The notes under the pieces were generated by a model. That model did no database searches and had not been told where the DNA came from. It worked only from the letters and a program-made list of their open reading frames with translations. Position numbers and translations under genes: made by a program. From Aureispira sp. CCB-QB1 (GTDB lineage: Bacteria; Bacteroidota; Bacteroidia; Chitinophagales; Saprospiraceae), in contig CAMBRK010000005.1 in assembly GCA_945870185.1 (NCBI GenBank), positions 1 to 64,000 of the forward strand: a DNA stretch of 64,000 nucleotides, given 5' to 3'. This document shows, in pieces, positions 42,305-52,002 of this stretch. Within the stretch, counting starts at the first letter, position 1. The number at the start of each line of letters is the position of its first letter.

Positions 42305-44143
42305 ATGTGTGGAATCGTTGCTTATTTAGGCAAACAACAAGCATATCCGATCATTCTGGAAGGTCTAAAAAGACTAGAATATAGAGGTTATGACAGTGCT
42401 GGAATTTCAGTTTTGAATGGAGAAATCAAAACCGTAAAGCGAAAAGGTAAAGTATCAAAACTAGAAAATGCAGCCAAAGAAGTTGATGTAACTGGATTTA
42501 TGGGCATCGGTCATACGCGATGGGCTACTCATGGTAAACCTGATGATATTAATGCTCACCCGCATTTATCCGGAAACCAAAGACTTGCGCTCATTCATAA
42601 TGGAATTATAGAGAATTATTCCACCTTAAAGAAAGCACTTTTAGAAATAGGCCATGAGTTCAAAAGCGAAACGGACACCGAAGTATTAGTACATCTGATA
42701 GAGGAATACCAAAACAGATATGATCTTGACCTAAGCCAAGCAGTACGAAAAGCTTTAGAAAAAGCCGTAGGAGCATATGCTATCGTAGTGATGGACAAAG
42801 AAAATCCTGACATCCTTGTAGGTGCCCGAAAATCAAGTCCCATGGTGATGGGTATCGGAGATGGGGAATACTTTCTAGCATCAGACGCCTCCCCTATTAT
42901 CAAATTTACCAATAAAGTCATCTATTTAAATGATGAAGAAATAGTGACTATACATAAAGATGGCCACTATGAAATCATCAATATCCACAATGAAGTACAG
43001 ACACCTACTGTGCAAGAGTTGGACCTAAAACTGGAAGAACTCGAAAAAGAAGGATATGACCATTTTATGCTCAAAGAGATATACCAGCAACCTACGACCA
43101 TACAAGAGAGTATGCGCGGTAGAATCAATGCACACGATGGATGGGTTTTGGTAGGTGGTATGCAGCAGTATATCAATCGAATCATGAATGCCAAACGCAT
43201 CATATTTGCTGCATGTGGTACATCATGGCACTCCGCACTTGTAGCAGAATATATCATAGAAGAGCTAGCCAGAATACCCGTAGAAGTAGAATATGCTTCA
43301 GAATTAAGGTATAGAAATCCGATTATTAATGCGGATGATGTAGTCATAGCCATTTCTCAATCTGGTGAAACAGCTGACACCTTGGCCGCTTTAGAATTAG
43401 CCAAAGAAAAAGGAGCGCTAATTTACGGAATAGTCAACGTGGTAGGTTCGTCAATAGCCAGAGTCACACATTGTGGTTCATACACGCATGCAGGTCCTGA
43501 AATTGGGGTAGCATCTACGAAAGCATTTACAAGCCAACTTACAGTACTTACTTTGATGGCTTTGAATTTAGGACATAAAAGAGGAACGATTTCAGAAGAT
43601 TATTTCAGACAGTTGGCCTATGCCATGGAGAGTATCCCTCAAAAAGTGGAAAAAGTCTTACAACAAGATGAAAAAATTAAATTCATCGCCAGTGAGATTA
43701 AAGATGTATCCAATGCATTGTATTTGGGTAGAGGGTACAACTTCCCTGTAGCACTCGAAGGTGCTCTCAAGCTTAAGGAAATTTCTTATATTCATGCAGA
43801 AGGATATCCGGCCGCAGAAATGAAACACGGACCGATTGCCCTTATAGATGAAAATATGCCTGTGATCATCATAGCGACCAATAAATCAGCATACGATAAA
43901 GTAGCAAGTAATATTCAGGAAGTAAAAGCCAGAAAAGCCATAGTTATCTCTATCGTAACTGAAGGCGATGAAAAAATAAAAGAAATGTCAGACTACTGTA
44001 TAGAAATACCTGAAACAGAAGAGCCATTAACTCCATTGCTTTCGGTTATTCCTTTACAGCTTTTGGCCTATCATATTGCAGTTATGCGTGGATGTGATGT
44101 AGATCAACCACGTAATCTTGCGAAATCTGTTACTGTAGAATAA
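42305..44143 (+). CDS. glmS: Glutamine-fructose-6-phosphate aminotransferase
   Basis: Makes glucosamine-6-phosphate from fructose-6-phosphate and glutamine, the entry to amino-sugar and peptidoglycan synthesis. The N-terminal nucleophile Cys2 (MCGIVAYLG) marks the glutaminase domain (1-240). Two SIS domains follow (ACGTSWHSALVAEYIIEE, and SGETADTLAALE), and the protein ends with the expected DQPRNLAKSVTVE. At 612 residues it has normal length. No glmS ribozyme-like sequence is visible upstream (15-base spacer). Confidence 0.95.
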   Translation: MCGIVAYLGKQQAYPIILEGLKRLEYRGYDSAGISVLNGEIKTVKRKGKVSKLENAAKEVDVTGFMGIGHTRWATHGKPDDINAHPHLSGNQRLALIHNGIIENYSTLKKALLEIGHEFKSETDTEVLVHLIEEYQNRYDLDLSQAVRKALEKAVGAYAIVVMDKENPDILVGARKSSPMVMGIGDGEYFLASDASPIIKFTNKVIYLNDEEIVTIHKDGHYEIINIHNEVQTPTVQELDLKLEELEKEGYDHFMLKEIYQQPTTIQESMRGRINAHDGWVLVGGMQQYINRIMNAKRIIFAACGTSWHSALVAEYIIEELARIPVEVEYASELRYRNPIINADDVVIAISQSGETADTLAALELAKEKGALIYGIVNVVGSSIARVTHCGSYTHAGPEIGVASTKAFTSQLTVLTLMALNLGHKRGTISEDYFRQLAYAMESIPQKVEKVLQQDEKIKFIASEIKDVSNALYLGRGYNFPVALEGALKLKEISYIHAEGYPAAEMKHGPIALIDENMPVIIIATNKSAYDKVASNIQEVKARKAIVISIVTEGDEKIKEMSDYCIEIPETEEPLTPLLSVIPLQLLAYHIAVMRGCDVDQPRNLAKSVTVE

Positions 44144-44173
44144 TTAAATCATTTTTTATCTAAACCCAATTTT

Positions 44174-44875
44174 ATGGCAAAAATATTGAGCCTAGAATAT
44201 AACTCGACTAGAGATAAGTTATTGTTTTCTGAATACGGAAGAAGTGTCCAAAAACTAGTGGAATATGCAAAATCTGTAGAGACAAAAGAAGAAAGGCAAC
44301 GAATCATAGAAGAGATTGTAGAGTTAATCAATCAACTCAATCCACAGACAAGGAATTTGCTCGAATATAAGCAAAAGCTGTGGAGACATGTATATAGAAT
44401 GGCCGACTATAGCCTGGATGTTGACCATCCTTACGGTGATAATCCAACGCCAGAAGATAATGTATTTAAGGGCGAAAGGGTGAACTACCCTCAGCATCAG
44501 TTTAATTGGAGACATTACGGATATAATATCAGAGTAATGATAGACAAAGCGCTGAAAATGGAAGACGGACCTATCAAGAAAGGATATGTAGAAACTATAC
44601 TTTCTTACATGAAGTTGTCTTTTAGAACTTGGAATAAAGAACATTTTGTCAGTGATGATATCATCATTTCTGATTTATCAGTAATGTCAGGAAATAGACT
44701 ATCTGTAGAAGATGACCATACCATACAAGTAATCACAAAAAGTAATACACCCAATAATAATGTCAATACTTTTGCTACAGTAAAAAAGAAAAAGACAAAT
44801 AATAATCCAAATCAAAAAAATCAGCAAAACAAAAGCAAACATAGTAATAATAGTACTAATTCCAGACGAAAATAA
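44174..44875 (+). CDS. DUF4290-family protein
   Basis: The 233-residue soluble protein has the DUF4290 core (MAKILSLEYNSTRDKLLFSEYGRSVQKLVEYA, here in two pieces, and YPQHQFNWRHYGYNIR). A low-complexity Asn/Lys-rich tail (about 200-233) completes it. The function is unknown, but the family is restricted mainly to Bacteroidota and commonly neighbours cell-wall genes, which fits its place 30 bases after glmS. Confidence 0.85.
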   Translation: MAKILSLEYNSTRDKLLFSEYGRSVQKLVEYAKSVETKEERQRIIEEIVELINQLNPQTRNLLEYKQKLWRHVYRMADYSLDVDHPYGDNPTPEDNVFKGERVNYPQHQFNWRHYGYNIRVMIDKALKMEDGPIKKGYVETILSYMKLSFRTWNKEHFVSDDIIISDLSVMSGNRLSVEDDHTIQVITKSNTPNNNVNTFATVKKKKTNNNPNQKNQQNKSKHSNNSTNSRRK

Positions 44876-45097
44876 ACTCTACAAAAGACAAGACTATTTA
44901 AATTAAGCCTAATGCATTAGTTTAAATTAAAATAGGTAATCATATTTTATGGGTATATAGCATGTAAAATCTATAGTAATGGGGATTATGAAACCATTAT
45001 CCTTGTATTTTTCATTAAAAATATTTTTGATGACTATTAAAATATAATAATATATGGTTTTTGATTTATTTTGCATCTCATTTAATAAAAGTAATTT

Positions 45098-48000
45098 ATG
45101 ATCTGCAATATTAGAATAGGCATATTCGCCCTATCATTTTTATTTATTACTAAAAGTCTTTTCGGACAATTCAATCCTGATGACTTTAAGGCTATGAAAT
45201 TTAGAAATATTGGTCCTGCGGGTATGAGTGGTCGTATTACTGCTATCGATGTAGACTTATCAAATCCTGATAGAATATTTGTAGGAGCTGCTTCAGGTGG
45301 CGTATGGCTGTCAGAAAATGGCGGTACATCATGGACTCCTATCTTTGATGAACAGTCCACATTAGCGATAGGCTCCATTGAAATCAATCAAAAAAATCCA
45401 TCTGAAATATGGGTGGGAACCGGAGAAGGAAACCCAAGAAACTCCCTCAATACTGGTAATGGCATTTATAAGTCGCTAGATGGTGGTAAAACATGGACTA
45501 GAATGGGTTTGGAAAATACAAAAACCATACATAGAATCATAGTGCATAGAGATAACCCTGATATAGTCTACGCAGCTTCGTTGGGCTCGCCGTGGGGACC
45601 TAACACTGATCGTGGTGTTTTCAAAACTGTGGATGGTGGAAAATCTTGGAAAAAAATTCTCTATGTCAATGATCTCACAGGAGCAGCCGACATGGTAGTC
45701 GACCCATCCAATCCAAATAAGCTCATCGTATCTATGTGGGAGCACCAAAGAGAACCATGGTATTTTCATTCAGGAGGAAAAGGATCAGGATTATATATCA
45801 CTTATGATGGTGGAGAAAATTTCAAAAAAATAACTGATGAAGATGGGCTTCCAAAGGGAGAACTAGGTCGAATAGGTATAGCTATAGCCACTAATAAACC
45901 TAATATCATTTACACACTGGTAGAAGCAAAAGAAAACGGACTTTATAAATCAGTAGATGGAGGCAAAAAATGGACTCTCGTTTCTTCCAAAAATATTGGA
46001 GACAGACCATTTTACTATTCTGAACTATATGTAGACCCTAAAAATGAAAACCGCATCATCAATGTCTATACCTATCTATCTATGAGCGAAGATGGTGGAA
46101 AGACTTTCAGAGAAATAGCAAACTACGGTAATGATGTCCATCCAGATCACCATGCTTTGTGGATTCATCCAGAAAATCCAAATTTTATTATTGATGGTAA
46201 TGACGGCGGATTGGCCATATCCAGAGACGGTGGTGCCAACTGGTATTTCGCAGGTAACATACCTGTAGGTCAGTTTTATCATGTGAATGTAGACAATGAT
46301 TTCCCGTATAATGTATACGGAGGCATGCAAGATAATGGATCATGGATTGGACCTTCAGCAGTGCTCAAAAGAGGCGGTATCCGAAACCATGATTTTCAAG
46401 AATTGTATTTTGGGGATGGCTTTGATGTGGTACCCTACCGTAAAGATAGTAGATACGGCTACGCGATGTCGCAAGGAGGCAATGTAGGTTTTTATGATAG
46501 AGTCACTGGGAGAACCAGATTTATAAAACCTAATCACCCAGACTCTAAAGTAACTTTAAGATATAACTGGAATGCTGCCATCGCCCAAGATCCTTTTAAA
46601 GATTGTGGAATCTATTTTGGAAGCCAGTTTCTGCATTACTCAGATGACTGTGGCGAAACTTGGACTATAAAATCTCCAGACCTGACTACTAATGATACCT
46701 CAAAACAGAAAGCTGATATCAGTGGTGGACTAACCATGGACGCAACCAATGCAGAAAATCACACTACTATTTTAGCGATTGCCCCTAGTCCATTAAATAA
46801 AGACATCATCTGGGTAAGCACTGATGACGGCAACCTACAACTAACCACTGATGGCGGCAAAACTTGGACAAACCTCAATAAAAATCTTAAGGGCCTTCCA
46901 CTAGCTAGCTGGATACCACAAATACATGTATCGGAATACAATCCTGCAGAAGCATTTGTTGTAGCAAACAATTATAGAAGAAATGATTACGCACCATATA
47001 CTTACTACACATCTGATTATGGCAAGAGTTGGACTCGTATAGCTGATGAGAGTCAGATCAAAGGTTTCGTATTAAGTATCATTCAAGACCACATTCAACC
47101 CAATCTACTATTTTTGGGAACAGATGCGGGACTTTATGTTTCTTTTGATAAAGGAAAAAAATGGTATCATTGGAACAAAGGATTCCCTCAGGTACAAGTA
47201 AATGATATGAAAATTCACAAGGTAGAAGACGACCTAGTTTTAGGTACTTTCGGTAGAGCCTTCTGGATACTGGATGATATACTGCCATTAAGAGAGATTG
47301 CCGAGAAAGGCGAAAAAATGCTTGAAAGAAATTTTGATGTTATGCTTTCTCCTTCAGGGTATCTAGTCAGTTACAGATCATACGATGGAGTAAGATTCAG
47401 CGGACAAGCAGAGTTTAAAGGCGACAATATGGCTTATGATAAGATCGCTTTTAATGTTTGGAAAAAACCCGCTAAAGACAAAACAAAAACTAAAGAAGCA
47501 GATGCTAAAGGACCAAAAGCTAAAATTACTATTTATGATACTGACAATAAAAAAATAAGAAGCATAAATAGAAAAATAAGTGATGGTCTAAACAAACTGA
47601 CATGGGGATTGGAAGTCGATGGAATCAGATACTTTTCTAGAACAGAGCCCAAAGAAGATGATGATTTACCTGGTGGTAATGAAGTTTTACCTGGCAAATA
47701 TAAAGCCGTTATAGAGTTTGAAAGTCAGAAAGATTCTATAATGGTGGAAGTAAAGCCCGACCCTAGGGCTCCGTATTCAGTGAATGATTTGAAAGCTATC
47801 AGGATGGCCACTGATGCCCATGCCGTTTTGGTTGAAAAAGCAAAACAATCCTTTGACAAGCTCATGGATGCTAAAAAAGCTATAGCTATTGTTGATAAAT
47901 TATTGGAAAATCAAGCTGATACCACTAAGAAATCGTTTAAAGAAATTCATAAAAAATTAAACGGACAGTTGGATTCACTAATCAATCTATTTGTCGGACC

Positions 48001-48238
48001 TGAAAATGTAAAAGGTATCCAAAGAAATCCTGACCAACTTAATAGTGTGCTTTATACTGCAAATAATTATATAGGTAGTTCCTGGTCAGCGCCTCAAAAA
48101 AATGCCATTTTAGCCATGAATAATGCAGAAGAAGTTACTGGCCTTTGTGTAAGTAAAGTTAATGATTTCATAGCTAACGATTGGAATGAATATAGAAAAA
48201 AAGTAAATGAAATTCAAGTCAAAATATTTAAGGAATAA
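45098..48238 (+). CDS. VPS10/sortilin-like propeller protein, secreted
   Basis: A 1046-residue exported protein with a short signal peptide (IFALSFLFITKSLFGQ). From about 40 to 700 it has many Asp-box BNR motifs (SENGGTSW, SLDGGKTW, TVDGGKSW, SVDGGKKW, SEDGGKTF, SRDGGANW, TTDGGKTW, TSDYGKSW), typical of a ten-blade VPS10 propeller. The last 300 residues are a beta domain plus a helical tail with no type IX sorting signal that I recognise. In Bacteroidota such proteins are often annotated glycosyl hydrolase; no catalytic residues are recognised here. The upstream spacer (44876-45097) contains a 12-base palindrome (CTAATGCATTAG, 44909). Confidence 0.85.
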   Translation: MICNIRIGIFALSFLFITKSLFGQFNPDDFKAMKFRNIGPAGMSGRITAIDVDLSNPDRIFVGAASGGVWLSENGGTSWTPIFDEQSTLAIGSIEINQKNPSEIWVGTGEGNPRNSLNTGNGIYKSLDGGKTWTRMGLENTKTIHRIIVHRDNPDIVYAASLGSPWGPNTDRGVFKTVDGGKSWKKILYVNDLTGAADMVVDPSNPNKLIVSMWEHQREPWYFHSGGKGSGLYITYDGGENFKKITDEDGLPKGELGRIGIAIATNKPNIIYTLVEAKENGLYKSVDGGKKWTLVSSKNIGDRPFYYSELYVDPKNENRIINVYTYLSMSEDGGKTFREIANYGNDVHPDHHALWIHPENPNFIIDGNDGGLAISRDGGANWYFAGNIPVGQFYHVNVDNDFPYNVYGGMQDNGSWIGPSAVLKRGGIRNHDFQELYFGDGFDVVPYRKDSRYGYAMSQGGNVGFYDRVTGRTRFIKPNHPDSKVTLRYNWNAAIAQDPFKDCGIYFGSQFLHYSDDCGETWTIKSPDLTTNDTSKQKADISGGLTMDATNAENHTTILAIAPSPLNKDIIWVSTDDGNLQLTTDGGKTWTNLNKNLKGLPLASWIPQIHVSEYNPAEAFVVANNYRRNDYAPYTYYTSDYGKSWTRIADESQIKGFVLSIIQDHIQPNLLFLGTDAGLYVSFDKGKKWYHWNKGFPQVQVNDMKIHKVEDDLVLGTFGRAFWILDDILPLREIAEKGEKMLERNFDVMLSPSGYLVSYRSYDGVRFSGQAEFKGDNMAYDKIAFNVWKKPAKDKTKTKEADAKGPKAKITIYDTDNKKIRSINRKISDGLNKLTWGLEVDGIRYFSRTEPKEDDDLPGGNEVLPGKYKAVIEFESQKDSIMVEVKPDPRAPYSVNDLKAIRMATDAHAVLVEKAKQSFDKLMDAKKAIAIVDKLLENQADTTKKSFKEIHKKLNGQLDSLINLFVGPENVKGIQRNPDQLNSVLYTANNYIGSSWSAPQKNAILAMNNAEEVTGLCVSKVNDFIANDWNEYRKKVNEIQVKIFKE

Positions 48239-48252
48239 AAAAATAATTTTCA

Positions 48253-48948
48253 ATGCACAAAAAATTTAGAATTTTTCTAGCCTTTGCCATAAGTATCAGT
48301 CTACTCTCTTGTCTTGACACTGAGGAGGATGGCAATACAACAATTACTTGTACTTATGAAAATGGTAAAAAGGAAGTTAGCTCTTCATCCATAGATGCAT
48401 TTCCGTATAAAGGAATAAAAAATATCACTTTTAAAGATTCCTTTGGCATCACCAAACTGTTTGAAGTTACTTTTAGCAACAGTCAAGCTAAAGTAGTCAA
48501 TACTTCTACATTTTTCGACCCTAACGTCGGCCAAAATAAAACGGTCACCAATTGTATGGATGCCAATTTCATTACTTATACCCTAAAAGAAGTTGGTGGT
48601 CAACTATTACTCAAAGCTATTATATTTAATGATTTTGATAAAGCGTCTCCCAAGAAAGAGATCGTGGATAAAGTTGAAATAGCCATATCAGAAAAAGCAG
48701 ATGCAACTGTCACTTTTCCGATATTTAATATGACCATCGATAAAAAAAATTCTACAGATGGATTTGTTGAAACTTTAAGAAAAATGGATGAAATCAAGAT
48801 TTTTAATAAAGAGTTTAAATCCGTATTTCAAAACATTCCTTTGCCAAACACTGTGGCCACTTACCTAGTTTATTACAATATAAGCGAAGGCATTGTTTGT
48901 TTTTCTGAATCCAACGGTAGAAAATGGCGATTTGATAGTATGAATTGA
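48253..48948 (+). CDS. Hypothetical lipoprotein
   Basis: The 231-residue protein has a signal peptide and lipobox ending at Cys20 (ISLLSC) and is anchored to a membrane. It is mostly beta structure with no motif that I recognise (TTITCTYENGKKEV, TNCMDANFITYTLKEVGG). It starts 14 bases after the VPS10-like gene, so the two are probably cotranscribed. Confidence 0.7.
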   Translation: MHKKFRIFLAFAISISLLSCLDTEEDGNTTITCTYENGKKEVSSSSIDAFPYKGIKNITFKDSFGITKLFEVTFSNSQAKVVNTSTFFDPNVGQNKTVTNCMDANFITYTLKEVGGQLLLKAIIFNDFDKASPKKEIVDKVEIAISEKADATVTFPIFNMTIDKKNSTDGFVETLRKMDEIKIFNKEFKSVFQNIPLPNTVATYLVYYNISEGIVCFSESNGRKWRFDSMN

Positions 48949-49041
48949 TACTTGATGGAGTTTATAAGCAGTATTATTAAACCATTTAGGTTTCAGTATT
49001 TATAAGAGATAAAATTTTAGGCATTTGAAATTGTTAAGGAT

Positions 49042-49917
49042 ATGAAGATTTTTTATACATTAATTTCTTTCCTTTTGGTAAGTATCACCTTATACAGCCA
49101 AGAATCAAACAATAAACAAGCGCAAGCATTGAAGAGTAACAATATCAAAACGGTAAAAAAATTCTTATTAAAGTCACCATCCAATAAAACAAAGATGGAC
49201 TCTATTTTAGTCTCTATTCGCAGTGTAAATGCACAAGGATATGAAACTTACGAAAATTATTATGATACTTTAGGTCGAACTATAATGGAGCGGACTGTAA
49301 CTTACATTAACGATACACTTATATCAGAATCCAAAACTACAAATCCAGAATTCAGGATAACCTATGATTATATGGACTATAATAGGCTAAAAACAGAAAA
49401 AACTTACCTTTCGGGGAGAATGTCTTCCATAAAAAATTATTATTATAATACAGAAAATGTGCTGGAAAAAACTGAACAGTACTTTCTAAAACCTAAAAAC
49501 AGTAATCAAAAAAACAGTTTCGAAAGAAAAACCTATACATTTGATCCTGTAAATGATATCATCACTATTAAAGAAGAAAAAACGACCCATAAGAAAAATG
49601 AACTCATCGAATCTACCATCATTAAAAGGTGGAGCCAGGATAAAAGAACACAAAGTATATGGGTAACGGATAGGATGAGTCCCAAATGGTTTATGACAGA
49701 AAAAAATATATTTTTCAAAGAAGAACTAAGAGATACGCAAGAGTTTTTTTACAGAACCAATGCTTTTATGAACCAAGATGGATTCAGGATTTCTTTATCT
49801 AAAGGTGATAAATTACTTACTGAAAACCATTATCATAGTAATGGATTGATTAAGGAGACAAAAATGTTTAGAAATTCAGAGCTATTGGCCACATTTGTAT
49901 ATCAATATTTTCCTTAA
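49042..49917 (+). CDS. Hypothetical secreted protein with RHS-like repeats
   Basis: The 291-residue exported protein (signal peptide IFYTLISFLLVSITLYSQ) has several Y-D-x-x-G-R or Y-Y-N-x-E-N repeats (YENYYDTLGRTIMERTVTY, KNYYYNTENVLEKTEQYF) resembling RHS/YD-type beta repeats. No toxin domain is present. It is 93 bases downstream of the previous gene. Function unknown. Confidence 0.68.
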   Translation: MKIFYTLISFLLVSITLYSQESNNKQAQALKSNNIKTVKKFLLKSPSNKTKMDSILVSIRSVNAQGYETYENYYDTLGRTIMERTVTYINDTLISESKTTNPEFRITYDYMDYNRLKTEKTYLSGRMSSIKNYYYNTENVLEKTEQYFLKPKNSNQKNSFERKTYTFDPVNDIITIKEEKTTHKKNELIESTIIKRWSQDKRTQSIWVTDRMSPKWFMTEKNIFFKEELRDTQEFFYRTNAFMNQDGFRISLSKGDKLLTENHYHSNGLIKETKMFRNSELLATFVYQYFP

Positions 49918-50005
49918 ACTATGTTAGCAAAATAATGGATATTTTACCTATTGGCATTGTTTTCATTGACGTCGAAATTCAAATCTTATAAACATTCTTG
50001 ATTTA

Positions 50006-51265
50006 ATGAATACATTTTTTGCTAAGTATCCTGCTATTCCCTATATCCTGAAATGGACAGCAATCGGACTAGTGGTTGGAGTTGCAATAGGAAGTGCTTC
50101 GGCAGGGTTTTTAATTTCATTAGATTGGGCTACAGCGTATCGAGAAAATCATTTATGGATCATCGCATTTTTACCTGTGGGTGGGTTTATGATTGGCTTA
50201 CTGTATCATTATTATGGAAATAAAACTATTGATGGCAGTAACCTTTTAATAGATACGATTCACTTGCCTCAGCAAAAGATCCCTTTCCGCATGGCTCCAT
50301 TGATTTACCTGGGAACCATGGTTACCCATTTTTTGGGTGGTTCTGCGGGACGAGAAGGTACTGCCCTACAAATGGCCGGAGCGATAGCTGATCAGTTATC
50401 TCATCCCTTAAAACTTTCAAATGTAGACCGAAAAACACTGATCATAGCTGCCATTGCTGGTGGATTTGGTTCAGTATTTGGCACACCAATAGCAGGAGCT
50501 ATATTTGGATTAGAATTTTTTATGTCCGGAAATATCAAATACAACGCAATCTTTCCTGCTATTATCACTGCAATCATTGCAGACAGCACCACTAGATTTT
50601 GGCAGGCAGAGCATACTTATTATCACATCGATTTTATACCTGAGATATCATTATTGACTTTATTTTATACCATCATCACTGGTATTTTATTCGGATTGTG
50701 TGCTGCCTTATTCAGTAAATTGATGCATAAGTCTAGTGACTTATTTAAAGAAAAAATATCTTTCCCACCATTGCAACCTTTAATTGGAGGTATAGTGGTG
50801 GTGGTGATTATTTGGGGTTTGGGTACTACAAAATATATCGGTCTGGGTATCCCTACCATAATTCAGTCTTTTGAAACACCATTACCAACCTATGATTTTG
50901 CTATCAAAATGTTACTGACTATCATCACCCTAGGAGCAGGTTTCAAAGGAGGAGAAGTGACACCACTATTTTTTATAGGGGCTACCTTGGGTAGTGCATT
51001 GAGCTACTTCATCCCGCTTCCTACGGGATTGATGGCGGGTATGGGTTTCGTTGCCGTTTTTGCAGCTGCCACCAACACCCCGATAGCATGTACCATTATG
51101 GCTATGGAACTTTTTGGCACTGAATGTGGTGTATATGTTGCTATGGCCTGTATCGTTTCGTATTTGATTTCTGGGCATAACAGTGTCTATAAAAATCAAA
51201 TGATTGGCGAAGCAAAACATATCAACTATTCAAACTTGGAAGGCAAAAAAATGCATGAAATATAA
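50006..51265 (+). CDS. CLC-family anion channel or antiporter
   Basis: The 419-residue polytopic CLC protein has the gating glutamate in GREGT (Glu117 in GGSAGREGTALQMAG) and the mirror-image repeat architecture. The first selectivity motif is GSNLL (77-81), not GSGIP of chloride-type CLCs. Together with GREGT this suggests the clade that may prefer fluoride. It is 88 bases downstream of the RHS-like gene. No fluoride riboswitch is visible upstream. The anion cannot be fixed by sequence alone. Confidence 0.8.
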   Translation: MNTFFAKYPAIPYILKWTAIGLVVGVAIGSASAGFLISLDWATAYRENHLWIIAFLPVGGFMIGLLYHYYGNKTIDGSNLLIDTIHLPQQKIPFRMAPLIYLGTMVTHFLGGSAGREGTALQMAGAIADQLSHPLKLSNVDRKTLIIAAIAGGFGSVFGTPIAGAIFGLEFFMSGNIKYNAIFPAIITAIIADSTTRFWQAEHTYYHIDFIPEISLLTLFYTIITGILFGLCAALFSKLMHKSSDLFKEKISFPPLQPLIGGIVVVVIIWGLGTTKYIGLGIPTIIQSFETPLPTYDFAIKMLLTIITLGAGFKGGEVTPLFFIGATLGSALSYFIPLPTGLMAGMGFVAVFAAATNTPIACTIMAMELFGTECGVYVAMACIVSYLISGHNSVYKNQMIGEAKHINYSNLEGKKMHEI

Positions 51266-51269
51266 ACAT

Positions 51270-51297
51270 TGATTACAAAACCCTAATCAGTTTTTAT
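51270..51297 (+). terminator. Weak terminator between convergent genes
   Basis: TGATTA (51270-51275) pairs with TAATCA (51284-51289), followed by GTTTTTAT. The stem is only 6 bp. Confidence 0.45.
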
Positions 51298-51299
51298 CA

Positions 51300-51998
51300 C
51301 TAGATGTCTAAAGCTACTCCAAGATTAGTGCCAAAACCCAATAAATAATTTTTTGACCTGATACCATTATTAGATAATATTTGTCCCCTAGTAAAAATAT
51401 TGGCCATCAGACTGAGTTTTTCGCTTAGCTTATAATAAGTACCTATTCCCGTGCCCAAAGCAATGTTAAATTTACGAGTATCAGGATCCTTTTCCTTCCC
51501 ATTAAAGTTGAATATTGCCCTATCAGATTCCTGAACCCTTCTATCTTGAACATAAAGCTGCGGTACTATATCAAGATGAATAAATGGAGTAAATCGCCCC
51601 TTTTGCCATTGGTATTTTGTAACCATAGGGAGTTCAACAAAATGCTTTCTTACATATGCTGTTATCGTGGCAGGATATTCTATAAGGGTTCCGTTAGGAA
51701 GTACAAAAATAGTATCAATGTCTATAAAATCATTTTTGCTTGAATAACTGCCATATGAAACCCAAGATATTCCAGCTCTAAAACTATAATTTTTCTCTTG
51801 CGAGATCAGATAAGTCATGCCCACATTAAAATTAATTAGTGGAGGAACTTTTCTTACAAATGTTTCACCGGGTATCTCGATTTTGTCAGCAACCATAATT
51901 TCTGAAGTTAGCTCCCATTTATGATTTTGACCTGACGTACCGGTCCGAGTCCCAATTATAAGAGTCACCATCAACAAGCAATTTTTTAAATTTACCAT
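51300..51998 (-). CDS. Outer membrane beta-barrel protein
   Basis: The 232-residue protein has a signal peptide (CLLMVTLIIGTRTGTSGQ) and repeated amphipathic beta strands (FRAGISWVSYGSY, ELPMVTKYQWQKGRFTPFIHLD, KLSLMANIFTRGQIL). It ends with an aromatic or hydrophobic C-terminal strand (YLLGFGTNLGVALDI), as in PorT-type barrels. It lies 4 bases after porX, so the two are likely cotranscribed. It may relate to type IX secretion by location. Confidence 0.75.
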   Translation of the reverse strand: MVNLKNCLLMVTLIIGTRTGTSGQNHKWELTSEIMVADKIEIPGETFVRKVPPLINFNVGMTYLISQEKNYSFRAGISWVSYGSYSSKNDFIDIDTIFVLPNGTLIEYPATITAYVRKHFVELPMVTKYQWQKGRFTPFIHLDIVPQLYVQDRRVQESDRAIFNFNGKEKDPDTRKFNIALGTGIGTYYKLSEKLSLMANIFTRGQILSNNGIRSKNYLLGFGTNLGVALDI

Positions 51999-52002
51999 AA
52001 AC

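Noticed and set aside
44909-44920. Palindrome CTAATGCATTAG as a regulatory site
   Set aside because: A single 12-base palindrome flanked by AT-rich direct repeats in an AT-rich spacer; no second copy or promoter relation was found, so it is not listed as an operator.
46076-46330. Minus-strand reading frames inside the VPS10-like gene
   Set aside because: Short, antisense to repeated Asp-box coding sequence, without start context.
49918-50005. Fluoride riboswitch upstream of the CLC gene
   Set aside because: The 88-base spacer lacks the conserved riboswitch sequence that I know, and no pseudoknot pairing was visible.
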